DNA of 64,000 bases from Ailurus styani (GCA_002007465.1 LNAC01000001.1:6181085-6245084), one strand, 5' to 3'. Shown: positions 1 through 12,800, counted from the stretch's first letter. Made by a program: numbers and translations. Notes: generated from the sequence alone by a model not told the origin.

Positions 1-77
1 GAACTGGATGGATGGTGGTACCACTCACAGGGGCAGGAAACTCTGAAAAATAGCTAGATTTAAAAACTATCAGAAAC

Positions 78-311
78 GGGGCACCTGGGTGGCTCTATCG
101 GTCAAGCATCTGCCTTCGACTCAGGTCATGATCCCAGGGTTCTGGGATCGAAACCCATGTTGGGCTATCTGCTCAGCGGGGAGCCTGTTTCTCCCTCTTC
201 CTCCGCCTGCCGCTCCGCTACCCCTGCTGTGTGCTTACATGTGCTCATGCACAAGCGCGTGCTCTCTCTTTGTCAGGTAAATAAGTAAATAAAATCTTTA
301 AAAAAAAAAAA
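78..311 (+). mobile_element. CAN-SINE (tRNA-Lys-derived), full length
   Basis: It starts with the carnivore SINE head (ggggcacctgggtggctc), has the middle motif ggtcatgatcccagggttct, and ends in a CT-rich stretch, aataagtaaataaaatc and poly-A. It is flanked by imperfect 16-nt target duplications at 62-77 and 312-327 (13 of 16 match), so the insertion boundaries are well defined. Confidence 0.95.
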
Positions 312-327
312 AAGAACTATTGGAAAC

Positions 328-2330
328 AACTGAATTGTCCATCAAGAGAACAATGATCAATAGACTGCTACAGTGGTAAACTCACAACAGCCGTGGCTTT
401 GACCAACTAAACCACCAGGAAACTGAACAGACTAAGGAGGAAGAACTTGAGTCATGATTCTAGAAAATAGGATCTGGGTCAGGATCACAGAACAAGTGAT
501 TGACAAAAGTTCCTTCTTATAAAATCCCAATCCCAGTTTTGAAAAGACAGGATTGGAGAAAGGGCTCAGAAGGAGGAAAAGTCAAGAATGCTGGGTGAGC
601 TGCTCCTTTTATAATTTGATATATCCATTTCCAAAGGAAGTCAGTCATCCCCGGAGGACCCCATCCTTCCCGATGACAATAAGAGAGAGACAAATTGGCC
701 TCTAACACTGGATGGAGATCCATATGTGTCGTACCTGACACCCCCTGTCTGAAATGGGCCAAGCAGAGTCAAGTGGCCTCTAAGTATAAAGGGGTGGTAG
801 GGGTGCTGGCCTTCAGTGAGATCAAGTGAGGGGTGGTGCTCTGAGTGGGCAGTGAGCTGCCTCTCTGATGAACTCTCCCACGTCCCCAGCCCCTGCCCCC
901 ACTTCATCCCCTTCTGCTACCATCTCGTATCCATCACGGTTCAGTGGGAAACAGCTCACCCCAGATGGTTTAACGAAAACACTTTAATGAAGGCACCACT
1001 CATGGAGGTATGGGCAGGTGACGTCCCATATGGGATGGTGAGACTCTGTCACCACCCGGGCACTGAAGGGACGGGGAGGGAATGGTGTCCCTGGAGCCCA
1101 GTAAACACTGGAACCAAGGAGGAGGGGGAGGGATGTAGCAATTACTGGAGAAAGAGTGCTGGAGCAGGAAGGGTGCAGGAAGGGATGCCTGGGCTTCCTC
1201 TCCTTTCCTTGCTCCCATCTCCTGTTGCTCAAACCTGCCAGGAAGCCAAAGAGCAAAGGAGCCCAGGGGATACTGTCGGCAGGGTCAGCCTGGCAGAGCT
1301 GAGGAGCGTGGATAATGGGCCGGGGACACATGGAGAACCCCTGCACACATCCCTTCCAAATGGGCCACGCTGTCTTCCGAGCTCTGCGGTGACCACAACC
1401 TGTGCGACTCTGGATGGAGATGTCTTCCTCGGTGCACAGCCTGATCTCAGGATAGGTGTGCCCGGACCCCACTTCACACCCCAGAGCTGGCAAGGAGGAT
1501 TGCATACACCCACGCTCAGAATGAGCATGGAGACCTCTTCCAAGGCCAAATGGAAATGACTTTCGGATTACCCACCATTTGGCCAGATTATTTGCACCAC
1601 TGCTTCTGTCCATTACTGAGGAGAGCCAGGAGGGGTCTGGACTGTCCTTGGTGTTTGAGGATGACCTTGTGGGGAGCTGATTACAGTCTGTGTGCAGAAA
1701 AAGAAGATGTTTGTCATTCTTTCCCTTACTATGGTTCAGCGAAGCCCAATCTTTGGCCTGTGGCTGGAACCCACATTCAAGAGCCTGTCATTGCTGGTGA
1801 TTTTTTTTGGAAGACCAGAATTCAGACTAAAACAAGGGTCTCTGTTAGCAAAGGTGTACAGAATCCATATTTGCTGTTGAGCTTTCAGAATTTCCATTTG
1901 GTGCTTGGGGTCCTTTCTTGCACAGGACTCCTCCTCACCCCCACCCCACTTACATGCCACCGTCTGCAAACCAAAGAAAGGATGGATGCCAACACAGCTG
2001 CGGGGGACCTGGGGTCAGAGCAGAGAGTAGAGGAAGAAGCAGAATCCAAGGTCAGGGCCTGTGAGAATCCTTGGGATTGAGGACATCGTTGGGGGGTGGG
2101 CACCCCAGATTGGCGTGGAAAGCATCTGCCTCTGACCCAGTCTTCTTTACCTCTGAAAACTCTGGCTCTGTGGACAGCCTTCCAGAGACTCAGAGTGAGT
2201 CCCCAGCTCAGGTCCTGCCCCTCTTGGGCTTCCTAGACCCCTTCCTCCTTCCAGCCTCAGCTACCACTATATTCCCATGGGCTTCTTGACAAATTCTGTG
2301 CCCTTTGAGGAGTTAGTAATATATAGTAAA
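328..2330. other. Intronic sequence without a supported gene
   Basis: No exon with convincing signals was found. Long open frames across 816-1613 on both strands are in GC-rich, purine-biased sequence. From about 940 to 1900 the wording resembles an old interspersed repeat (a frame-free run rich in gggagg, ending near a TTTTTTTT at 1801), but I could not name the family. A short coding-looking stretch at 630-753 is discussed in the findings. Confidence 0.4.
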
Positions 2331-2746
2331 GAGAGCTAGCATTTATTTACACCTAATTATGGGTCAGGAACTTTTCTAGGCTTTTCACCTGTTATCAATG
2401 GCTTTAATACTTACAACAGCCCAAAGATGTCAGTACTTTATTTATTTTAGAGAAAGAGAGAGAGAAAGAGCTTAGGAGATGGGGCAGAAGAGGAGGGACA
2501 AGCAGACTTGGGGCTCCATCCCAGGACCCTGTGATCAGGACTTGATGCAAAACCAGGAGTCGGACTCTTAGCCAACTGAGCCACCTAGGTGCCCCCTAAA
2601 GATGTAGGTACTTTAAAAATGACCTCCATTTTGCAGATGAGAAAAGTGAAGCACAAAGGGGTGAAGGAAGCTGCCTGCGATCACACACCTAGGAAGTGGC
2701 AGTGTTGGGGTGTGAACCAGCTTCCTCTCCTGAGCTGTGCTCTTAG
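2331..2746 (-). mobile_element. MIR element, split by a later CAN-SINE
   Basis: Reverse-complement MIR wording is visible: gagctagcatttattt at the left, and cattttgcagatgagaaaag, tcacacacctaggaagtggc and gtgtgaaccag at the right. The two halves (2331-2439 and 2598-2746) are separated by a CAN-SINE and its target duplication. This fits an ancient MIR hit by a younger insertion. Confidence 0.85.
2440..2597 (-). mobile_element. CAN-SINE inserted inside a MIR
   Basis: On the minus strand it begins GGGGGCACCTAGGTGGCTCA and runs to an A-rich tail (tttattttagag on +). Target duplications at 2423-2439 and 2598-2614 match 15 of 17 and consist of MIR sequence. Confidence 0.93.
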
Positions 2747-3090
2747 CAGGGCTGAGGCTGCTGCCGGCAGCTGTCCCGAGGCCGGTTTTCTCAGCGCTCT
2801 TGCTGCTGCCTACACATTTCTAAGTGTTGGGATTTTTTTGTGCAGTCCAGAGAAATACTGAGGACATTGAGAAACACAAAGAAATACTGGGGCATTAGTA
2901 TTCAGGTGGCTTTTGCTTTCCAGGATGACTCAGAGAACAGAAAACAAATAATTCTGGACTTACTGTTTAAAGTTCTGATTTACTCCTCTGGACTGGGTTA
3001 GAACAGAGGTTGGCCATTGTTTCAGACTCAAGAATCCAGCTGCGCTAAAATTCAGAAAACACGGTCAACAAAGATGCAGGATGAGGGTGC
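2747..3090. other. Intronic sequence, nothing recognised
   Basis: About 340 nt with no repeat, splice-bounded open frame or RNA gene that I can identify. Confidence 0.4.
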
Positions 3091-3205
3091 CTTTTTAAAA
3101 AAAGTTTATTTATTTAGGTAATCTCTACACCAAACCTGGGGCTTGAACTCACAACCCTGAGGTCAAGAGTTGCATGGTCTTCAGACTCAGACAGCCAGGC
3201 ACCCC
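3091..3205 (-). mobile_element. CAN-SINE, short older subfamily
   Basis: The plus strand shows a T-rich start, the phrases aggtaatctctacacc and caaccctgaggtcaagag, and the reversed head cagccaggcacccc. This shorter form lacks the CT-rich middle of the younger copies, as at 30312 and 47046. Confidence 0.88.
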
Positions 3206-5340
3206 AAGAATGCCTATTTTTAACAGAAGAAGATATAACTTTACATTAATAATATTGACATGGTGGTCAATAGGCAAATAAATATGGAACTTATCAATAC
3301 TGTTCAATGAAATTGAATTAATGAGCCTTTTGCTATTTAATCTTTTTCAAGTTTTCATGATAGCTTTCTTACCCTGCCTGTCATAACCCCAAAGACAGAG
3401 CCTGTGGGTAACAAATGAGCAAGTCTTGTTAACAAGAAGGAGGCCAAGCTTAGGGCAAGAAGGGGTCATTCAGTCCTTGGGGTTTGTGCCTCGGGCCATC
3501 TGTGCCAGCTGCAGGGAGAGCAGAAATTACAGGTGGAACAGTGGGGCTGTCAGGGAGGCCCCAAGATTTGCCACTTCAGGGAGGGGCAGTTGGTGTTTTG
3601 GGGTGAGGTCAAGTTCAGAGTGTGTGTGTGGGCTGGGATCGGAGTCAAGTGCATGGAAGGGTCATGGGGACCAGGGAGTGGGAATTCCTCCTTTCCTCCC
3701 CTCACTCGTTGGGGCTCAGCCTTCTACAGTGTCATTCCTGGGGAGACTCCATACCAAGAGGTCCACCCTGAAGAAGATAAGGGTGACAGGTGTGTGAGAC
3801 ATCCTCCTCAGCAGTGGACAGCAGGGGATGGGCCAGGAACACGGATGAGGGGGAGGCATATGGAATGGCCCCCATCTGGGCAACAGACTCCTGGGCTTTG
3901 AAGGCATTAGCCAGGCCCCAGGTAGGGCTCCCCGATCCTGGAGGAAGAAGATTCTGAACTTTGCTTCCCACCACCTTCCTTTCCCATGGGCCCACCCCTC
4001 CCCCCTGCCCATGAGGCCAAGCCTTCTCTCTCTGCTTCTCCCTCAACATTTCCTCTTCACAGACGGAGGGAAACACTACTGGCTCATGCACTGGCTAGTG
4101 CAGGTCAGCCTATGTGGGGAGGGTCCACATTCCCTCAGCCCCTCCAGGCAAGTCTTTCCTATGAGTTGGCTTCCTTCTTGAGGTACCAACGTGGGAAGGT
4201 GGGAGCAGAGATGCCAGCCTGCATGTTTTCAGGTTCGAATTTGTTGGGAAAGGTTGAGATTCCTTCTCTGCTTGAGGACTGAATTGACTTTGCTTTGATT
4301 GGCCTGGTTTTGTCCTGGGCCTACCCAGAGCCGAACAGTGGCGTCAGGGGAACTCGATGCTCTGATCGGCTAGAGCCGGAGTGACAGGCAGAACCCTCTC
4401 CCCCCCAATCACGTGGACCGGTGGTCATGAGGAATGGAAATCGGGGTTACTGCTGGAAGAAGGGTGATCATGCAAGCCCCCAAATGTCCATTGTCCCTCC
4501 AGTTCCTCCTGCCTCCAAGTCTCCCATAACTAGCCCTTTAAATTAACCTCCCTTCCCTCGGGCTGAACCCTGGCTTGACCACTTGGCCAGTGTCCTCGGA
4601 GCCTTCCTTAACTGGTTTGAGGAAGAATTTGTCAGATGGTCTATTTATTGTAAAAACACACACTGAATATTGAAGAATTCATACCAAAGGCTTTTCCATA
4701 AGGGAGAGTTTATCTATCTTAAATTGAGAAAAATCTAGCTTTTTGGGTCTGATTCCCGAGAATGGGAGCTTTGAAAGTTTCACAGTTGTGTTCAGAGGGA
4801 CTCACGAAGACATTGGAGCAGGTCCTAGCCTTCCTGCTTGAAGATCTCAGCAGGGATGCTGCTGGAACTTGAAACTTCGTTATTCCTCATTGTTGGACTT
4901 CAAGGTCTCCCTCTCAAAAGTCTGGGTTAAGGCCAAGTCTCACGCTTTGGCAGACTTTAAGCCTTATTTGATTTCGCTTTCTGTAATGCGAAGGCTTATT
5001 AAAGTAGATTCCACAGAGACTGGTCGGGGAACTTCTCTGCCCGCCACGAGGGTGGAAGGCGAGTGCTGCAGAGGACATGCATGCGTCGAGCCCTCCAGAG
5101 TAGGGACCACCGATGATCTTCAGCACCCAAGGCCATGTGGAGCATTGCCTGTAGAACACTTTTTCTAAAACACGTGCAGATTCATGATCTGACCAGAGCC
5201 TGTCTGGCCTTCTTTGTTCTTCCTAGATCATCACATACACATCACAGAACACATCACCGTGTTTTATAGCTTCATTTTTATGCCCTCTCCTTGTCCGGCT
5301 CTTGAGCTGTTACAAGACATCGACCCTATGTTACTTGCTT
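3206..5340. other. Long intronic stretch, no gene or clear repeat
   Basis: No exon, RNA gene or confident repeat was seen. Several open frames of about 100 codons occur (for example 3426-3797 and 4869-5168), but none has paired splice signals in phase 0. Treat as intron of the SPATA48-like gene. Confidence 0.4.
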
Positions 5341-6010
5341 TCCTATGACTTCTTTGAAAAAAATCTTCTCATTTTGTTTCTAATCACAATAGCCATACAG
5401 GTTCATTTGGAAAAGCCCAGTGAAGAGAAAAAAGAAACTCAAGTAGTTCTAAAACTTTTCGTGTAAGCTTCCATTTTCCTATAAATATGTATATACATTT
5501 TTACAAAAGAGAATCATTCTATAAATGTATTTACCTCTCTCTCTCTCTTTTTAAAGATTTTATTTATTTGAAAGAGAGAGCAAGAGCATGAGCGGGGTGG
5601 GGGGAAGGTAGAGGGAGAGGGACCAGCATACTCCCCACTGAGCAGGGAGCCCCACTGGGGCTCCATCCCAAGACCTTGAGATCATGACCTGAGCCAAAGG
5701 CAGACACTTAATGGACGGAGCCACCCAGGTGCTCTTTTTTAATGAACCATAGGATGTAAACCTTTCTGTGTCATTCGGTGGTTTTCATGACTGCGTTGGG
5801 TTCAACTTTATGCTTCAATTTTTTTTTTCTCAAACAAATAGTATAATGAGCACGCTTAGGGATAAATCTTCATGTAAATATATGGGTCGTTTCTTGGGGT
5901 AAATTCTCAGAAGTAAAATTGCTGGATCATAAAATATGGATATTTTGGAGGCTTTTTGGGAGCTACTGCTACCAAATTACTCTTTGCTGCCAATAGTAAT
6001 TCCTTAATTC
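5341..6010 (-). mobile_element. Old LINE fragment (L1ME/HAL1-type), minus strand, split by a SINE
   Basis: Phrases such as gggtaaattctcagaagt and aaaattgctggatcataaaa match the common reverse-strand L1ME/HAL1 3' region. Family and ends are approximate. A CAN-SINE at 5549-5734 interrupts it. Confidence 0.6.
5549..5734 (-). mobile_element. CAN-SINE, full length
   Basis: Reversed order on +: aaagattttatttatttg, a GA-rich stretch, gagcagggagccccactg, tgagatcatgacctgagc and gccacccaggtgct. Target duplications are not clear because both flanks are low complexity. Confidence 0.93.
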
Positions 6011-8801
6011 TGGTCCTGGTGCCAGTATTGCAGCACCGCTGAACAGTGTCTAAAGAGCTCCTGGCTGCCCAGCAGGGCATCTGTTGCCAAGAGCTGACCT
6101 TTGTAGATGAGACTTCCTCTCACAGCGCTGCTTTGTTCCTTACAGATGAACTGGTCTTTAGGGTTCCATGTCTCCCATGGCTTCTCGTTGAAATGTGTCT
6201 TTTAAAATTGGTGGTGACTGTAATCTCCAATTTGAGATGATGGTTATTCAAGAAGGCAGGGCTGTGCTGTCTGCTGCTGGATTGTTGAGCTTGCTTTCTT
6301 GTAGACTTCCCACTAAACAAATCTATTTGATTTCTCCCCGAAGGGAGGGGGCGCTGTACGTAAGGGTCCCTTTCCCTGAGAAGAAGACCTTGTCTCTAGA
6401 GAACAACTTCAGTGGGGGCTTTGCCTTGTGCAACTCTTCCAACCACAGGGATTATTTTCCCTAGAAAATGCCCTGGTCTCCAGCAACGGCCACGGCGATT
6501 TTCCTAGGAAGTAAACTGAGGTGTTCAACAAGGCAGTTTCTAAAAACTGTGGACTGTTATTTTGTGGCCTTTTCAGATGCCAGCAGCAACTGGCCAGAGT
6601 GGGGGATGCTCGCTAGAACGTCCCTGGGCTGTCCGTGCGCAGATCACAGATGTTCTGGCCAATGGGGAGCGAGAGCTAATTTGCTCTCAGGGCCCTAACT
6701 GGCTGATGGGACAATCCCATGCCGACTATTTTGAGGCTGCGTTTCTAGCCCCAGCTTGGCAGGCTTGCTTGAGACATCTGGCAACAATGATCAAAATGCC
6801 TTTTCTTTTTTTTTTCCAAGGAGGCTCACAATCAATTCATCTATGGACTCACAAGGAAAGGCTCATTTAGTAGAGCCAATATGTTTCAAAGAAAAGTATA
6901 TTTTCATTAACTAGCCTCAAAGCAGTAATTATATGTTCAGAGAACACAGTAAAAATTTATTTCTAAATATTTGGCAGTGAAAAGTTGAAGGCGGTGTGTG
7001 CGTATGTGTGTGTCCAACATGTTGCATGTGTTTTAAATAAATCCAGCATCTTCCCCTCAAAAAGGAAGCAGGAAATGCAATTGTAGACTTGATTTTTAGC
7101 AACAGGATGTGTTTCTAAATGCTGCTAATATATCAAAAGGAAGATGTGTAAAGGCTTTAAAATTGTTATCAAAGCAATTGTGAAACAAATGAGATATCTT
7201 TAAATTTTTCTTTTTTAAAGGGATGGTGGCATCTGAACAGTGAAAACCAGATTTCAACCAAGGATCAAAAGCAACAGTGGTTCTTTGCACGAGATGCTGC
7301 TGAACTCCGATGCTCCCCCCCGATCTGATTCACAGTTTATAATCACAGTTATCACAGAGCCATTAAAAGCCTATTAACTCGAATTCCCACAATTCCTTGA
7401 GGGCAAGGGCAAAGAAAGAGCAAAATAACTTTGAATGTAAATGTAACACAACGTTCGAAAGCAGAGAATCTCTTTTAATTATGCCAGGGAAAGAAGATGT
7501 CTTACGGATGCATCCACCCTGGCAGATGGCTGATGAAAGAACACACCACGAAGTCTTCGGACGCTCGGGATGTTATGAAGATGATTTCTCTGTGAAGAGG
7601 CTGGGACAGCATCCGCCTGTTCTGCATCCCTGTCTGAGAGGAGGAAGAGCGGATGGCTTGTTAAAATGTGTCGAGCGCTGTGTGGGCTGCCTGGACCAAC
7701 CCTGCACAGGGGCCGATCGAATCAGCCTGAAAAGCATCCACGGCCTCATTTGGTGGAAGCAAAAACCCAACAAATATTCAAGCCATTGTCATAGGAGAAA
7801 TTTGATTTCGTGTTTTTCCACCCTTCGGTGCCTTCGCTGACATTTCCCCTAACAATGTTATTATGTGCCGTGCAGTAAGACAGGGCAGTCCACACGCTGT
7901 CTTGAGACCTCAGATAAAACGCAGTTCTTATCTCACCATGGAATGATTCCAGACGTCCTACGGCGGCGAACTGCGTGCATGCCGGTGATGGGGTCTGTCC
8001 CCGGCTCTCTGGGGCCACCCCGGCCAGGTCCGTGCTGGCTCTTTGGGGTCCACGCTCGTGCACCCCCGGCAGGCTGGACTTTCCGGCCTCAGCTCGCCCT
8101 TGTGAAGGCGTGCTGGAATCACCCGAGGAGGGAAGGCGCTCTCTCTCCAGCACCGACTCTGAAACGACCAATTCCAATCAATCCACCCTCACCTAAAATG
8201 AGTTCTTCCTGCATGAATTACCCACATTCACTGCCCAGCTTGATCTCGTTCCCGCGATGGATAAAGCAAATGGCTCAGTCCAGAGGGAGTGGGTTATTGA
8301 CTAAGTGCTTAATTAGGCGCGCAGCCCTGATGTGGTCATTCTCCTATAGGCAGGACGACTGGACCGTGGCACGGCGGAGCCATGAATCTGGTTCACTCTC
8401 ATTTGCCTAAGCCACAGTTGAATCAGTGGGGCAGCAATCTAAATTAAACATTAAGACAACCACACCGCAGTACGTTTATGTAACTGTGCAAAGAAACAGC
8501 ATGGGTCTTAGGGGCCCCTGGGGGAAAACATTGTTCACTTGCCTCCTTCCACATCGAGCGTGCTGTAGGTTTGTATGGTACCGTCTAGAAAGGGTTGGGG
8601 CACCTGAAGGAAAACCTTCTGGGTAAATGTAAACTCTTTAAGCCTCCTGTTTGGCTTCGGAATCTTTCAAAGACTAGCAGGACAGTGCTCATTGTGCATG
8701 GATTAGGCTGCGGTGTTTATCTGCAGGTGTGTGATCGAATGTGCCCACGGGGCTTTCCAAACCCACGGTTCAGGTGGGTCTCACGTGATTCTTGATTCTC
8801 C
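6011..8801. other. Intronic unique sequence, partly AT-rich
   Basis: No repeat was identified over about 2.8 kb. The AT-rich portion 6890-7470 has the look of conserved noncoding DNA (long A/T runs broken by scattered unique words), but without alignment this is only a suspicion. Open frames at 6562-6870, 7397-7840 and 7865-8410 lack paired splice sites. No exon is called. Confidence 0.35.
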
Positions 8802-8973
8802 ACGGTGGCACTTGTCAAATTTTTATGTGCACGTGAATCACCTGAGAGTCTTGTGAAAGGTGCAGATTCTGATTTAGTGGGTCTGGGCAGGTACCTGAGA
8901 ATCTGCATTTCTCATCAACTCCAACGTGATGCCCGGGGCTGCTGGTCCAAGGACCATGCTTGGAACAGCAAGG
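8802..8973 (+). mobile_element. MER5A (hAT-Charlie nonautonomous DNA transposon)
   Basis: The diagnostic order is present: gtgaatcacctgagagtctt, gattctgatttagtgggtct, gagaatctgcatttct, and gctggtccaaggaccatgct. Terminal repeats are degenerate, as usual for this ancient family. Confidence 0.85.
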
Positions 8974-11589
8974 CCCTGGTGGGAAGGTTCCTTACCTCAC
9001 AGTCAGCTCACACACTGGAGAGGAGTAGGGGAAAAGGAGATAGCTGATGTTTTGGTGACGAGGTAAGGCGGAAGGCAGAGGGGGGGTCGGAGGATACAAG
9101 GAATAAGCCATTCCTCCCTCAGGTGAAGGGGTATATCGACACTGGCTTCAACGACATATCCTGTGTGGTTCCTCCACCAGGGTGTCATTACTGAGCGAAG
9201 GAACAGGTGACACGTGTGCAGAAGGTGACATGGCAAGGCTCCATGCTGTATGGATTTCCTGTTGGCCTTTGCAAGGCACCCCCTATGGGCAGAAATGTCC
9301 CAGAATGTGAAGGAAGAGCAGGAGCAAGAAGGGACAAATTGGTGGTCGTCCACACCATTAACTGAGTTGATGAACCTCGGGTCCCCGTCGAGCTGGGGGA
9401 AGGAGGGCCTAAGGCCAGAGCCTAGCTCAAGTCTGTCTTTTATGACTTTTCTCTTATTATCTTGGTAACAAGTCTCTTTTATTAGCTCACAATTTCCTGC
9501 CAAGTTGAGGAAATCTCCATTATGTTTTATAGTACAAAATAAGAGGATAAAGGAGATTTTTTTTAAAAGGCCCACAGGTCTCGTCTTCATTTGGGGACCC
9601 TGCCTCCGCTGCTTCCCCCGCCGGCTGGGGTAGAGATGAACTTTCCGTCGCGTTCCGAGACACTGCTCATTTTCTCTTCAGCTGAGAAATAGATATTTAT
9701 TTTGCCGTTTCGCTCCACGATTCCGGAGGCTGGCATTTTCCATTTTAGTGCTCTCCGTTTTGAACCACACTTGTAATTACTGCTGTCCTTTATTCTGTGT
9801 TTTCGGAGGGCTCTCCCATTCAGGCTGCGGTAGGACAAGAGCAGCTGTCTTTCCGGGGGGCGAAAACAAAGCGCCGCGTCTTCACGTCAACCTCTGCAAA
9901 CACGCAGACACACAAGTGGAAACAGGCATGAAAATCCCAACGACTGGAGAAACGGGCACCGAACTAAATGTTTCTGCTCGTCTTTTTCAGCATTTGGAGG
10001 AAGAATAAGCTCAACACATCTGCCGCGTTTCGGGCGCGTCTTATTTCTAAGGTGCTTTTCTTAAAAAAGCAAAAACCCTCATGAGGCTGTTTGGGTGTTG
10101 CCGCCTGTTCTGTGGGTCTCTGCCTCCTGGCGACATTGGCCGGCGGGTCAAGGTCACGGAGGGCAGGTGCCTGTGCACCGCTTTGGACTGCCTGGTCGTC
10201 TGGACGCCCCAAGAGGCCTGCCTTCTGCTCCTCCCTCCAACCTCTGTTCCAACCGGCACCGTCCCACAGGCATCGAGGCCCCACTGGCTTCCTTTCCGTT
10301 TCCAGAACAAGCCAAGCTGCGCCCACCGCCAGGGCGTCCTCTGACTGCCCTCTTCCCTGGCCCGTGGCCCCTGTTTATCTCTTCACGTCTTCCTCACCGC
10401 CCTGGGGGACTCTCATATTCATTCAGGTCCCTCTGCCATACAGTCTGGGGGCACCTGTGTCTCTCAATTGTGATGATTGCTTGTGGGGCAATGTCTCTGT
10501 CTAGAGGAGGTTTCTGCATTGGGAGAGGGGCGGGCTTTACTGTGTCCTTCACTGTCTCCAGCACAATTTGCCAGATGGTGGCCCTTCTCTGAGCGACCAA
10601 CTCTCCAAATTATCAATTACCCAAAACCTTCTCTGGAAACCATTTGAAAGGTTTAGGTCAATTCACGTTTCAGCAAGGTTATCAAACGTTCAGCAAGGTT
10701 ATCAAATTGTCCTCACAATGACAATGTCTGCCGTAACTTGAATTTGGCCTGTTGGCAGAGTCAAGGGTTGTTGTAAATGTTACAGTGGGTTCACATCAGC
10801 CTTTCAATTCCATAAACTTCCCAGTGGGTTAAGTTATCCTTCTTGGCTTTCGGTGAGTCTTACCTGTCTGGATCCACTGAACTGCTTTCGTGAGTGGAAG
10901 GGAGAGAGATGCAGTTAATTTTCCAGAGAGTTTACAACATAGGGTTGCAACCAAAAATGTGCTTCCATTACAGATGCAAGAGTGCTTTTCAAGATAGTAT
11001 GCAAACATGGTGTGCGTCCATTAAAATTTCCATCAGTACCATACGAATCATGGATCATAATAAAAAGTGCAGTCGAGTCACCTTGATTCGGTTGCTATTT
11101 GGAGAAAGAACCCAGATAGTTTACCTTGGGGTGAAACAAAAATGTTTTGTAATGCAGATGCCTGAGAATTTCTCAGTGCTCAGCATTTAACACGCAGACG
11201 GAAGTGAAGTTGCTCAGGGTTTGTGGATGTCAGTGCGAAGATGAAACATTCACTTGGCAGAATGACCACCGGAAGCACACCTGTGTGGGCAGGTCTGAGC
11301 GTTCGTGGGGGCGCCCCAGGTGAGCACGGACAGACACGAGTGTGAGAGCATGCCTGCCGAGCGCCCACAGACCCACCCCTTCCTCTCCCGCAAAAGATAG
11401 CACGTTGTTAATTTAACAAGGAATGGCATAGTGCACTGGAAACACGTGGAAGAGAGAGATGCATCTACCTTTCACAAACCCCTTAACACTTCAGATGTGC
11501 AAGAGCTAAAAGTCAAAGTACACTACTGTTGAGTCAAAAAAAAAAATTGGGCAAAACAATTTGCTGTAAATGTAGATAGTTCACTGAAA
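8974..11589. other. Intronic sequence, no supported gene
   Basis: No exon is called. A weak L2-like stretch is suspected around 10490-10585. A tandem 20-nt duplication occurs at 10666-10706. A tempting exon at 11198-11319 ends at a good donor but lacks a pyrimidine tract and fails the phase test. Confidence 0.35.
10666..10706 (+). repeat. Two-copy tandem duplication, unit about 20 nt
   Basis: The unit ttcagcaaggttatcaaa is repeated once with a 2-3 nt linker (cgt/cg). Both copies are identical over the 18-nt core, suggesting a recent replication-slippage event. Confidence 0.8.
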
Positions 11590-11685
11590 ATAGTTTTCAG
11601 TTAACCAATAATTGGGGGTACTGATCCTTAGACACATGGGTAAATTCGTGATTTCCTATTTATTGGTGGTCGTCTTGGTGCGATT

Positions 11686-11749
11686 TGGAAACAGGACTGG
11701 CATATAGTGGATGTCCGGTAAATCTTTGTTGACAGAATGAATAAACAGT
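11686..11749 (+). mobile_element. L2 3' end fragment
   Basis: The phrase ggactggcatatagtggatg followed by aaatctttgttgacagaatg and aataaaca corresponds to the 3' terminus of L2 (the common ...ggcacatagtaggtgc... wording). Only the last part is recognisable. Confidence 0.65.
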
Positions 11750-12649
11750 GTCGCACGCTCACTCGTGCCTGCGTGGACGATGCATGCTGTCTTGGCCACT
11801 GTGTTCCAAGCAGGGGCCCAGCACGGGCAGCGCACAGGGCACGATGGAGTTGGACCTCTGCTGAGCTCAGCCCCAGTGACTCGGGCACCCTGAGCGCTCC
11901 AGTATCTGCGTGCAAACTGGGGAGTGTTGCAAAGTTCAGCCCAGTAATTCCAGCCTCTGCAGATAATAGTGATAACACCGACAATGAGCAGCCCTCCCCC
12001 AATCTCTGAGTGAGAAATCCTAGCTGAAGAAAAGTGGACTTTTATTTTTCCCGGCGGGGTGTTCTTTATTCAGTTTTGATTTCCTTGGACAAATTTGTTA
12101 GAATTTTGAGCAGTCATTCAAAGGGGAAAAATTGAAACACACCTTAACCAGCGATCATCGTCCTTGTTAACAGAGCGGATGACTGAAGACAGAGGAGATG
12201 CAAAGTATATTTAGAAATGAGATTTCCGTTCTAAAAAATTTTCTGCTCCATTGGTGGAGACAGAGTGAATGCATGTGGAACGCTGTTTAAAATGGCCCTG
12301 CTTCTAGACTTTGAAACTCCAAGCCTTTGAATTCCTCCGTCCTCCTTGCTTTGGTTTCATTTTCGGGGGGTGGGAGCAGCACATTCTGCACTAGTGTCGC
12401 CCCTTTTCCCCCATCACGTGGGCAGTGCCGCCTGGCTTCCCTTCTGCTGCCCAGGGCCACAGGCAGCACACGATGCCAGTCGTTTGGCCTTGACCTCCAG
12501 AGGTCACGGACAGAGGGGTTTGGCCAAGAGGTAGGCGGTTAGATGGGCCTTGTTTTATGCAAATTAAAGAAAGGGAATGAAAGCAAACCTTCTCGAAGTC
12601 ACTGCTTTATAGTTTAGGGAGTCATGGAAGAGCAGCCGAATGAGCACAT
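11750..12649. other. Intronic sequence, nothing recognised
   Basis: No repeat, exon or RNA gene identified. A possible exon near 12457-12531 was considered and dropped because its donor (GTAGGC) is weak and its phase does not fit. Confidence 0.4.
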
Positions 12650-12800
12650 GCTGGCATTGAACTTGGCCTCAGCACATTTGGGGTCTAGTTCGGGCTCTGC
12701 CATATAATGGCTGTGTGACTGCAGGGAGTCCCTCCTCTTGTCTGAGACTCCGGCCCCTCTTCTGCAAGTGGAGGTCGTTGCTGATGCCTGCGTGGGCCCC
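12650..12800 (+). mobile_element. MIR element
   Basis: The MIR core gggctctgccatataatggc, tgtgtgactgcagggagt and cccctcttctgcaagtggag follow the standard order (gctctgccac... gtgaccttgg... cctcatctgtaaaatgg). Confidence 0.75.

Noticed and set aside
945..1007. Possible 63-nt exon, open in phase 0 (starts WETAHPRWFNEN), between cggttcag and a GTATGG donor
   Set aside because: The acceptor tract is mediocre, the donor is weak, and the surrounding 940-1900 sequence reads like an old interspersed repeat. Phase agreement alone has a one in three chance at each end.
816..1559. 247-codon plus-strand frame and overlapping minus-strand frames
   Set aside because: Frames are open on both strands at once, which reflects base composition. 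No splice or start context supports translation.
6305..6359. Exon-like segment between ctttcttgtag and GTAC|GTAAGG
   Set aside because: 55 nt with phases that do not match the gene. One of its frames has a stop within four codons.
11198..11319. Possible exon ending at a good donor (CCCCAG|GTGAGC)
   Set aside because: No pyrimidine tract precedes the start at acacgcag, and the end phase (2) does not fit the phase-0 chain of the confirmed exons.
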